Source: an uncultured Lachnospira sp. (GTDB lineage Bacteria > Bacillota > Clostridia > Lachnospirales > Lachnospiraceae). From it: a stretch of DNA of 8,624 nt. Below the pieces are notes generated by a model. The model worked only from the letters and a program-made list of their open reading frames with translations, was not told the DNA's origin and did no database searches. The DNA is taken from contig CAMZGB010000037.1 of assembly GCA_947306285.1 (NCBI GenBank), forward strand, positions 1 through 8,624, read 5' to 3'. Of the stretch, positions 1-7,000 are shown one piece after another (within the stretch, counting starts at the first letter, position 1; each line of letters begins with the position of its first letter). Position numbers and translations under genes: made by a program.

Positions 1-1598
1 TGTTCCTCACTATGAGTGGCTTCAAACTTGAGTGTAGCCACTGGCGTATAGCTTGTTGTCAATATATAAACAATTTTACCTGTCTGAGGTGCCGTGTAAC
101 TGAAATTGAATGTTTTCTTTACATTAGCAACAACATTTGTACTTGGTTCCTCTGAATTTGCTAACCATGTATAATCTCCTGTACTGCTGTCATATGCGTA
201 CACTGATGCGCCCACTATCTGAGCTCCTGATTGTCCTATATCTTCACTTGATGTGATTGAAATGGTTCCCGTACATTCATTTCCAGCTGTTACTGTTGTA
301 ATAGGACTTCTTGCCATACATGAATAGTCTGCGTCCGGAACATATTGTCCATATTTAATAAATAATGGATCATTCATTGCTGTTCCACCCTTATATGTAG
401 AACCTGTTGAATTTGCATGTATAAAGTACTGCCAACCAGCTGTTCCAGGATCATCCGCAAATGTCCATGCACCTAATGTGGCTGCACTATATCCTGGCTC
501 TGCCGTAGTAGTTACGGTAGTATCCTCATTAGTAGGTGTGAGTACAAACTCGGATGCTGTCCAACCCATATTACATTTAAAAAATACTCTTCCTGAAGCA
601 GGTGCCGTATATGTCAAAACAATATCTTCATCTGTGCCTTTGGCAATGGATATCTTATTGTTATAGTTGGATACGATATCTGATGTATCATTATCAGCAT
701 CAGTAACAGTAGCATATACCGTTGCTCCTTGGTTACTAGTTCCAACATTAGCTATATTATAAGTTAATTGATATTGATGACCTGCTATAACATTAAAGAC
801 TGGTGACTTAGTCTCAAAGTCATGATCAGCTCCTACATATGTTCCAACTTTCAAATCTAAAGGATCAGAAGCAGATGTTCCGCCCTTATATTTAGAGCCA
901 GTCATTCCACTTTTTAGTTTATACATGAAACCATTTTCGCCTATCGTATGCCAACTACCATCTGATTTAGCATCATAATAACCACCTACATCTGTGGTAG
1001 GTGCTGCTGTGGTAGTGGTAGTAATAGGTCCAGTCACTTCTGTAACATCAAACTGATTAACAGTGAATGTTAGTCCACTTCCCGGCCAATAAATAATGAC
1101 AAATAAGTGCGGACTTGACATAGACGGAGTCCATGTTCCTGTGAACACTACATCATTGCCTGCTGTAACAGTTGAATCTATAGTTGCAATAGCCTTTCCT
1201 TTATCTGCACTTCCACCCGCTGTTGGGCTATTTAAAGTACCATCAGACAACCAAATATTATCAGCATCTATCTGTCCTCCTGACATTCTAATTTTAATAG
1301 TAAAGTTATAAGTAGTGCCTGTGGTAAAAGATTGCATAGCTTGCAATCTATGCATTGGTGGCCAGTTTGCACTATACACAGGTGAATATGCAAAACCTAC
1401 TTGAGAATTTGCTCCCGTATATGTGTCATTCAAAACATTAGTTTTGATCTGCCATGCTGTACCACCTACCCAAGTCTCACTTTGAGTAACTGTGCCTGAA
1501 TCAGCTGCTTTTGTCTGTTCTGGTACAAAGCTAATGCCCAAAACAACCAAAGCTAAAGCCATTACTATGGCAATTAGTTTTTTCTTTGCTCCTCTCAT
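1..1598 (-). CDS. Secreted multidomain beta-sandwich protein, partial (C-terminus beyond window)
   Basis: This reading frame is open from the ATG at 1598 to the window edge: 532 residues and no stop. AAGGAGG precedes the ATG at good spacing. Residues 1-32 form a Sec signal peptide: basic MRGAKKK, a hydrophobic core, then TKAA before the mature Asp33. Residues about 33-192 look like a CBM-type beta-sandwich rich in Trp, Tyr, Gly and Thr, followed by a Thr/Ala/Pro linker (193-203). Residues about 205-355 and 369-532 are two homologous modules separated by a second Thr-rich linker (359-368). They share YKGGT (237-241 and 402-406), a following DPL, and YTAP followed by a G(R/K) turn (330-337 and 501-508). 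The second module may continue past the edge. No catalytic domain is recognised. By analogy with its neighbours it may end in a Lys-rich wall-binding module, but that part is not visible. It is probably a surface carbohydrate- or wall-binding protein. The gene is transcribed alone from its own promoter through a long leader. Confidence 0.9.
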   Translation of the reverse strand, partial: MRGAKKKLIAIVMALALVVLGISFVPEQTKAADSGTVTQSETWVGGTAWQIKTNVLNDTYTGANSQVGFAYSPVYSANWPPMHRLQAMQSFTTGTTYNFTIKIRMSGGQIDADNIWLSDGTLNSPTAGGSADKGKAIATIDSTVTAGNDVVFTGTWTPSMSSPHLFVIIYWPGSGLTFTVNQFDVTEVTGPITTTTTAAPTTDVGGYYDAKSDGSWHTIGENGFMYKLKSGMTGSKYKGGTSASDPLDLKVGTYVGADHDFETKSPVFNVIAGHQYQLTYNIANVGTSNQGATVYATVTDADNDTSDIVSNYNNKISIAKGTDEDIVLTYTAPASGRVFFKCNMGWTASEFVLTPTNEDTTVTTTAEPGYSAATLGAWTFADDPGTAGWQYFIHANSTGSTYKGGTAMNDPLFIKYGQYVPDADYSCMARSPITTVTAGNECTGTISITSSEDIGQSGAQIVGASVYAYDSSTGDYTWLANSEEPSTNVVANVKKTFNFSYTAPQTGKIVYILTTSYTPVATLKFEATHSEE

Positions 1599-1751
1599 CG
1601 TCTTCCCTCCTTTGGTCTATTAAGCGCACAAAAACACCTTATCGGATAAATTTGTGCAACTATTAATTATTCGGTTTCTCTCCGTTTTAAAAATCACAAA
1701 TACACCCTAAAAAAGGGTACACTTGTACTAGGATATACTATCCGATTATCT
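1599..1751 (-). promoter_or_regulatory. Long leader rich in inverted repeats upstream of the 532+ residue gene
   Basis: The predicted 5' UTR is about 150 nt, much longer than the roughly 50 nt leaders of the neighbouring units. Several hairpins can be drawn on the minus strand: GGATA-GTA-TATCC at the 5' end, GTACA-AG-TGTAC, ACCCT-TTTTT-AGGGT, CGG-AGAGAAA-CCG, and GCACAAA...TTTGTGC (1657-1651 with 1632-1626) just before the Shine-Dalgarno. An octamer near the 5' end, ATCGGATA (1746-1739), is the exact reverse complement of TATCCGAT inside the last hairpin (1648-1641). A long-range stem could therefore compete with the local ones. I do not recognise a known riboswitch class. A structured regulatory leader or protein-binding sites are both possible. 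Confidence 0.45.
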
Positions 1752-1757
1752 AACTAG

Positions 1758-1787
1758 ATTTTACCATAAAAAAGCACGGTTTTGCAA
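1758..1787 (-). promoter_or_regulatory. Promoter for the 532+ residue gene, overlapping the upstream terminator
   Basis: On the minus strand, -35 TTGCAA (1787-1782) and -10 TAAAAT (1763-1758) are separated by 18 nt, with an extended TGG just before the -10. Predicted transcription start is near 1751. The -35 lies in the loop and inner stem of the terminator at 1768-1798, so termination and initiation elements share DNA. This is prediction from consensus only. Confidence 0.55.
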
Positions 1788-1798
1788 CCGTGCTTTTT
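1768..1798 (-). terminator. Rho-independent terminator of the three-gene operon
   Basis: On the minus strand an 8-bp stem GCACGGTT/AACCGTGC closes a GCAA (GNRA) tetraloop and is followed by six T (1773-1768). It starts about 20 nt after the stop codon of the 54-residue gene. The matching A-run on the other side makes it symmetrical, but no plus-strand gene runs into it. Confidence 0.9.
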
Positions 1799-1817
1799 AA
1801 AATATTCACATTTTTAA

Positions 1818-1982
1818 TTACGCCTTAAATGAAAGTCCATTAAATGTCTCTCCGCCAGAAACGAAATCATCTGGCCATGGGTTTTCTCCAGTTTCTCCCT
1901 CGTTTGGAAGCTCGCCCTTCATGATTCTTTCGTCTACATCGAAATATATACTTTCAAAATATGGTGCTTTATACTCTTTCAT
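1818..1982 (-). CDS. Small 54-residue protein with a GENPW motif, unknown function
   Basis: This short gene runs from ATG at 1982 to TAA at 1818-1820, with a GAGGGAG ribosome binding site about six bases upstream and a terminator right after it. The N-terminus is MKEYKAPYFESIYFDVDERI. The rest is acidic and rich in Gly, Glu and Asn: GETGENPWPDD at 29-39 and FVSGGETFNGLSFKA at 40-54. There is no signal peptide or membrane segment. It is the last gene of the likely operon, 74 nt after the 245-residue gene. Its NPW is shared with the IIDNPW segments of both upstream proteins. Short Firmicute proteins starting with a similar Lys/Tyr/Pro/Glu pattern are familiar to me, but I cannot name a family. 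A peptide precursor cut after the Gly-Gly (43-44), or a chaperone-like partner of the two secreted proteins, are speculative options. The coding call rests on the start, ribosome site, position and motif. Confidence 0.75.
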   Translation of the reverse strand: MKEYKAPYFESIYFDVDERIMKGELPNEGETGENPWPDDFVSGGETFNGLSFKA

Positions 1983-2056
1983 AATACGCTCCCTCTATTT
2001 CTAATACTGTCTAAATATATATCACAGTTTTAGTTAAAAATCAATAACACATTACT

Positions 2057-2794
2057 TTATCTTTTTTTCTTTGCCTTTTTGATTTTTACTTTCTTGATCT
2101 TAGACCACTTGCCAAATACTTTCTTCTTGCCATCCAATACGTAAGCTCTTGCTCTTACATATAGTTTCTTCTTGTTCTTGAATTTCTTTGACTTAAGTGT
2201 AAATTTAACTTTCTTTACATATTTCTTCTTGAGAGCCTTCTTATTCTTCTTAGCTTTCTTCTTCGATTTATATACTGCTACTTGATATCCTTTTGCACGT
2301 TTAACTTTTTTAAGTTTAATGTTAATCTTCTTTGCAGATTTTTTCTTTCTAGTAGCTTTCTTAACTTTTGCCTTGCCAGGAGCCTTAACAACTTTCTTCG
2401 AAGACTTCTTTGTAGTAACTACTGGAGCCTTTGTAGAAGCTTCAGGTATAGTAGTTGGCTCTTCTGCCTGTGTAGTTGGTTCATCTGGATGATATGAAGT
2501 ATCTTCTGACTTTGTTGTGCTTACTTCTGGTGCAACTGTTGTTACATCAGGTTTAACTGTTGTTACGTCTGGCTTTTCAGTAGTAACATCTGGTTTTTCT
2601 GTAGTAACATCAGGTGCAGTTGTAGATTCATCAAATGGCAAATCCGTTATGGTTTCTGCTGTCTCTGTAAACATATCTCCCCATGGATTATCAATAATAT
2701 CACCTGGATGCTCATTTGGGTCCATTGCATCAGCAAAAACTACACTTGAACTAACCATAGCTATTGTAATCACAAATACTAGTAACTTTTTCAT
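2057..2794 (-). CDS. Small secreted protein with IIDNPW motif, Thr/Pro repeats and Lys-rich wall-binding-like module
   Basis: The 245-residue protein starts at an ATG preceded by AGGAGG at good spacing. Residues 1-23 are a signal peptide (MKKLLVFVI core, ADA at the probable cleavage site). The mature N-terminus holds HPGDIIDNPWGDMFT (29-43), nearly the same as in the upstream 322-residue protein. Residues 61-95 are five heptads of the type PDVTTEK, followed by more Thr/Pro/Glu linker to about 128. Residues 133-245 form an extremely basic module, about half Lys with one acidic residue. Its core (GAKGYQ-like, LYVRARAYVLDGKKKVFGKWSK) follows the strand pattern of a bacterial fibronectin III-like domain. 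By hand alignment it is about four-fifths identical to the end of the 1262-residue protein. A secreted, wall-held protein is likely, with Lys binding anionic wall polymers (inference). No enzyme or LPxTG motif is seen. It is the second gene of the operon, 45 nt after the 322-residue gene. Confidence 0.92.
   Translation of the reverse strand: MKKLLVFVITIAMVSSSVVFADAMDPNEHPGDIIDNPWGDMFTETAETITDLPFDESTTAPDVTTEKPDVTTEKPDVTTVKPDVTTVAPEVSTTKSEDTSYHPDEPTTQAEEPTTIPEASTKAPVVTTKKSSKKVVKAPGKAKVKKATRKKKSAKKINIKLKKVKRAKGYQVAVYKSKKKAKKNKKALKKKYVKKVKFTLKSKKFKNKKKLYVRARAYVLDGKKKVFGKWSKIKKVKIKKAKKKR
2060..2398 (-). repeat. Lys-rich C-terminal module, copy 1 (dispersed repeat with 4043-4366)
   Basis: This DNA encodes residues 133-245 of the 245-residue protein. 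It matches the 3' end of the 1262-residue gene both in protein and in long stretches of DNA, for example the part encoding DGKKKVFGKWSKIKKVK. The two copies are in the same orientation, about 2 kb apart. Confidence 0.85.
2510..2614 (-). repeat. Five 21-bp tandem units encoding PDVTTxx heptads
   Basis: Five consecutive 21-nt units encode PDVTTEK, PDVTTEK, PDVTTVK, PDVTTVA and PEVSTTK. They form the start of the extended linker between the NPW segment and the Lys-rich module. Synonymous differences between units suggest an older array or selection on the protein rather than a fresh slippage event. Confidence 0.85.
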
Positions 2795-2839
2795 TATGAA
2801 CTCCTCCTTCTACTTGTGGTAACTAGTTATCTCAATCTT

Positions 2840-3808
2840 TTAATCCTCATAACTAGCATATGTATCAACTCGTGCCTTTTCGTCTTCTGTTAGGGCATTA
2901 TATTCACTTGGTGTATTCTTAATTGCTTGTGCCACGCCCTTAATATTTCTAAATGGTGGTCCTGCAGTTGCATTAAAGTCTGCATATTCAATCTCTTCAT
3001 CGCCACCTTCGAAATTCATTTCAATATATCCTCTGGCAACAAAATCTCTAGTCCAGTTGGCTTGCTTAATGTTTATAATACCTGCACAATAATAGCCAAC
3101 TACATCTTTGTACCATCCAGTATTCTCTAAATTCAAATAGTTTGTGCAAGAAACATTCTCAATTTCTTCTAGTGTTAATTCCTCTGACAACTCATCAAAA
3201 TATGTCTCGCTTGTAACTAACAATGTTTTGCATTTAAAAACTGATGTATTGTTTAAACAGTTTTTAACTTCTCTATTATCACATGTCTTGATAGATTTAA
3301 TTTGTGTTAAGAATCTAATTCCAGCAAGTCCATCAATTCTGATGGCTGCTCCGTTTGCCATTTCCATCTCTATGCTATTAATAGAATCAATAGCAAGTGT
3401 TCCAGATTCACTTGAGATGTTTTCAATAGTAGATCCTGGTTTGTATAGTTTATCTCCTACCAAATATCCATATCTAGCCACTGCCGGCAAAGTAAATGAA
3501 CCACCAGGCTGTACAGTTCCACAATCGACACCATCAATCACTACTGTAACTACTGAAGCTGTTGTGCTTTCTGGTGTAGTAGTGTCTGGTATAGTTGGAA
3601 CATCCGTTGTAGTAGGTTCTTCTGTGGTAGTAGGTTCCGGTGTGGTGGTAGGCGTAGTTGTAAAAAGGTGCGCCCATGGATTATCAATAATGTTTCCAGG
3701 GTTGTCACCAGGACTAAGAGATGTAGTCTCTGTTTCCGCACCAACATAAACAAACGTTGACATCAACGCCATTATTGTAATTGCAACTAAAACCAGTTTA
3801 TATTTCAT
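2840..3808 (-). CDS. Secreted 322-residue protein with IIDNPW motif and unknown extracellular domain
   Basis: The ATG is preceded by AAAAGGAG seven bases upstream. Residues 1-24 are a signal peptide (cleavage likely after VGA). The mature protein begins with a short acidic stretch and NPGNIIDNPWAHLFT (36-50), matching the next gene, then a Thr/Pro/Glu linker (51-84). Residues about 86-135 resemble the small beta repeats of Gram-positive surface proteins (VDCGTVQPGGSFTLP, GYLVGDKLYKPGSTI). Residues about 145-320 resemble, from memory, a domain seen in clostridial surface proteins, with the marks GAAIRIDG..GIRF, FVARGYIEM and a final GVAQAI...LTEDEKARVD helix. I know no function or name for it. 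There are six Cys (96, 176, 184, 193, 221, 241), high for this set, which could form disulfides or bind metal. It has no Lys-rich anchor of its own, so retention may depend on the 245-residue partner (inference). It is the first gene of the operon. Confidence 0.92.
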   Translation of the reverse strand: MKYKLVLVAITIMALMSTFVYVGAETETTSLSPGDNPGNIIDNPWAHLFTTTPTTTPEPTTTEEPTTTDVPTIPDTTTPESTTASVVTVVIDGVDCGTVQPGGSFTLPAVARYGYLVGDKLYKPGSTIENISSESGTLAIDSINSIEMEMANGAAIRIDGLAGIRFLTQIKSIKTCDNREVKNCLNNTSVFKCKTLLVTSETYFDELSEELTLEEIENVSCTNYLNLENTGWYKDVVGYYCAGIINIKQANWTRDFVARGYIEMNFEGGDEEIEYADFNATAGPPFRNIKGVAQAIKNTPSEYNALTEDEKARVDTYASYED

Positions 3809-3832
3809 AACCAGTCTCCTTTTCCGTACACA

Positions 3833-3852
3833 AATGGAGAGAATTCTCCATT
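3833..3852 (-). promoter_or_regulatory. Hairpin at the 5' end of the operon transcript
   Basis: An 8-bp inverted repeat, AATGGAGA/TCTCCATT with a 4-nt spacer, begins about five bases after the predicted start of transcription (near 3857) and ends about 24 nt before the start codon. It lacks a T-run, so it is not a terminator. It may protect the 5' end of the mRNA, or be an operator in DNA form. The overlapping palindrome GAGAATTCTC allows a second register. Confidence 0.5.
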
Positions 3853-3863
3853 CTCATACATAT

Positions 3864-3892
3864 ATTTTAACACTCAAATTTTTAAATAACAA
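3864..3892 (-). promoter_or_regulatory. Promoter of the three-gene NPW operon
   Basis: On the minus strand, -35 TTGTTA (3892-3887) and -10 TAAAAT (3869-3864) are separated by 17 nt, with an extended TGT before the -10. Predicted start of transcription is near 3857. No other convincing promoter is seen between here and the terminator at 1768, supporting a single transcript for the three genes. Confidence 0.6.
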
Positions 3893-3974
3893 GGACTTCG
3901 TTTTTATGCTCACATTTATATCGTTTTGTTTTTCTTCTATAATAGTGTTTTTTATGTAGATTCTGTTTTGTTGC

Positions 3975-4003
3975 AAAAAAGATGCGGCAATGAATGCCGC
4001 ATC
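3975..4003 (-). terminator. Rho-independent terminator of the 1262-residue gene
   Basis: On the minus strand a 9-bp stem GATGCGGCA/TGCCGCATC with loop TTCAT is followed by six T (3980-3975). It begins 37 nt after the stop codon and separates this gene from the downstream operon. Confidence 0.92.
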
Positions 4004-4039
4004 TCTTTCAATATTGGTTACTTGCTTTAGCGTTCACCT

Positions 4040-7000
4040 TTATTTTTTATTTTTAACTTTTTTGATCTTGGACCACTTACCAAATACTTTCTTCTTGCCG
4101 TCCAACGCGTAAGCCCTAGCCCTTGCATATAGTTTCTTATACTTCTTGAACTTCTTAGACTTAACTGTGAACTTGGCTTTCTTGAAGTATTTCTTCTTGA
4201 TAGCTTTCTTATTCTTCTTAGCGTTCTTCTTCGACTTATAGATAGCTATCTGGTAGCCCTTAGCACCTTTCACCTTCTTAAGTGTTACCTTAATCTTCTT
4301 AGGTGATTTCTTTTTCTTAATCGCTTTCTTAACTTTAGTCTTGCCAGGTGCCTTAACTTTCTTCTTAGTAGTTGGTGTAGGAGCCTTTGTAGTAACTACT
4401 GGAGCCTTTGTAGTAGGCTCTGGTGCAATTGTAGTTGGCTCATCTGGTCCTGTTGAAGTTGGCTCTGGAGCGATTGTAGTTGGCTCGTCTGGGCCTGTTG
4501 AAGTCTCTGGAGCTACTGTAGTTGGCTCTGGAGCGATTGTTGTTGGCTCTGGAGCGATTGTAGTTGGCTCTGGTGCAGCTGTTGTAGTTTCTGGAGCTTT
4601 TGTTGTTGGCTCTGGTGCAGTTGTTGTTGGTTCTTCTGTAGTTGGAGCCACTGTTGTTGGAGCTTCGATTTTCTTTAGAACCTGATCCTTTACAGTGAGA
4701 ATAAATGCAAGATCAGGATTTTCTTCTTCACTTGCTGCTCCCAAAGCATAAACAATTTGTGCCACATCATCAGGTGAATCAAATTCAACTGAATAATTAT
4801 ACTCTTCTCCTGCCGTCAAGGTAATAGTTTCAAAGCTAATTTCACTATTATCTTTTCCTGCAACTTTCACTCTAATGACCTTATCTTTTGTAGATGTTAA
4901 TGTGGCAGTGTAAATATATTTCTGTCCCGCTTCTACTGTAACAACTGGAGATTTGATTTGTCCTCCCCAGATACCATCTGCCCAGCCACCACCAGCTCTT
5001 GTGATGTTAGCTGTAACTACATCTCCACTTTGGGTAATAGTTCCACTAATGTAAGCCCAATCTGAACCAATATATCCTTCATATACTGCGCCCTCTAGTA
5101 AGTTATCTGATGAAGGTCCTGTAGTAGGCTCCTCTGTAGGGCCTTCTGTGGTAGTTTCTGGTGGAAGATTATCATTCTTAATTCGAACTGAATAATTATC
5201 TCCATTAACGTCTGTTAGTTCAATTAGATTAATATTCTTTCCTAATTCAGCAACAAGAACGAATGCTCCTGCACCTTCTAACTCACTTGCCGAACTCTGA
5301 CCATTTATAGTAATTGTCTTAAACGCTGCTTTTTTGTTCCACACATGAACTACAACTTTTTCATTCTTTTTCTGAACATTGTTTACAACAAGATTCTCTG
5401 ATACAGAATCTGTATCATAGAAGAAGTTATCGCCTACTGGATCTCCACTTCCATTAGGAATTTCCTTCCAGTTTTCTGCTGGTGCTGCTGTTGTTGGTTC
5501 AACTGTTGTAGGTTCTTCTGTTGTAGGTTCTGGTGTAGTAGTTGGTTCTGTTCCATCTTCGATGATGATGCCAATCTGGTTTACTACATAACCATAATTA
5601 TTTGCTCCTCCTGAAAGATTGATTCTTACATAGCGGAATGTTTCATCAGAATCTTTGATTTCATTCTCAATTAAGTTAGTGTCTAGCTGTCCATCTGTCT
5701 TGCAATAGTATCCAGTAGTATTAGCTGCTTGCACATAAGTTTCACCATCTGATGATATTCCTATTTCTGTATTTGCAGCATATGTTCTAAAGTTAGTATA
5801 TGCTAGAACAATTTTCTTCAAATCACTTACTTTATATTGTTTTCCTAAATCAATATCAATCGTTGCTGCCAAATCAGCGCCAGTTCTTAGACACTGAGTA
5901 GGTCCTTCGCCGGCTTCTGGTGTTTTATCAATAGCAACCTGTGCTGTATCAAGATCATATCTATCATCATAGAATGATGTGACTGCTGTGATTGTTCCTA
6001 ATGGAGCAAAGTTATAATAACTACTGAATAATTCAATAGGATCTTTTACTGTGAATAGTTCACTAAGCACTCCATCTGAAGGATCATGGGCTGGTGCTAA
6101 TGAAATCACTCTAACTTCATATGTTCCTGGGTCAATTCCTGAAACAGTATATTCTTTATCCGGAAGAACATTCTCACCAATAAGAGTTGTTCCCATATAA
6201 GCATTATATGTGTAATCATCTTGTCCTTCGCCGGCTACGAATGAATATGAAACTTTTCCATAGTCTGGACTTGAAGCACTAACTGATGCCACATCGTCTG
6301 CCTTTGGAAGTGCAGGTGCATCCTGAGGATTCTCTGAGAATACACACATTTCTCTTATTTGTGCGCCATAATTGGCCGCTGAATCCATATAAATTCTAAT
6401 TTCATCAACTGGCGATGACTCCACTCTATTGCTTGTGAAATCTGTATCTGTTACAAATCTTCCATCATCAGTCCAGGTAGCAACTGTTCCTTCTGTTGGA
6501 TACTCTGAACTTGCAAAAGTATCTACTGTAGTAAATACTCCCTTGTAACCAAATTGTACTGTATATCCATTAGCTGGATAGAAGTTACCGTCTGCTGTTC
6601 TCCAATAAAGAACTACTTGGTCGATGCTTGCTGCATCATATGCTTTATTTAATGTGATACCAACATAACCATTTGAATGACCTTCAGTACTTACATGTAC
6701 GCCCTCATAATTAGTCCATAATCCGATTTCCTTATCGTTAAGCTGTGCCAATGTTCCTTCCTTATGGTTAGATTCATTTGCTGTTCCCAAAGGAGCAAGG
6801 TTTCTATCTGTATCTACCCAAGCATCATAATAATCCTGAGGATTGTGATTCTTTGTAGTTGGCTCCTCTGTAGTAGGCTCTTCTGTTGTTGGTGCTTCTG
6901 TAGACTCTTCTGTTGGAGCTACTGTTGTTGGCTCTTCCGTTTCACCTGTAGGTGCTTCTGTTGTTGGTGCTTCTGTAGGCTCTTCTGTTGGAGCTACTGT

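Noticed and set aside
1599..1751. Known riboswitch (c-di-GMP type I or II) in the long leader
   Set aside because: I looked for the conserved cores of both classes and could not find them. The leader is reported only as structured and unassigned.
2510..2614. Possible CRISPR-like array
   Set aside because: Units are 21 bp, directly adjacent, without spacers, and in frame within a secreted protein; this is a coding tandem repeat. The same holds for 4367-4660 and 6854-7042.
2517..2822. Plus-strand open frame with VVTSG repeats, and the Gly/Val-rich one at 3144-3749
   Set aside because: Both mirror Thr-rich coding repeats of the minus-strand genes, lack convincing ribosome sites, and run against all transcription in the window.
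4341..4685. Long plus-strand open frame rich in Gly/Val (VVGSGAIVVGSG)
   Set aside because: It is the complement of the EPTTIAP linker of the 1262-residue gene. The repeated composition keeps several frames open; it has no signal of its own and the minus frame explains it.
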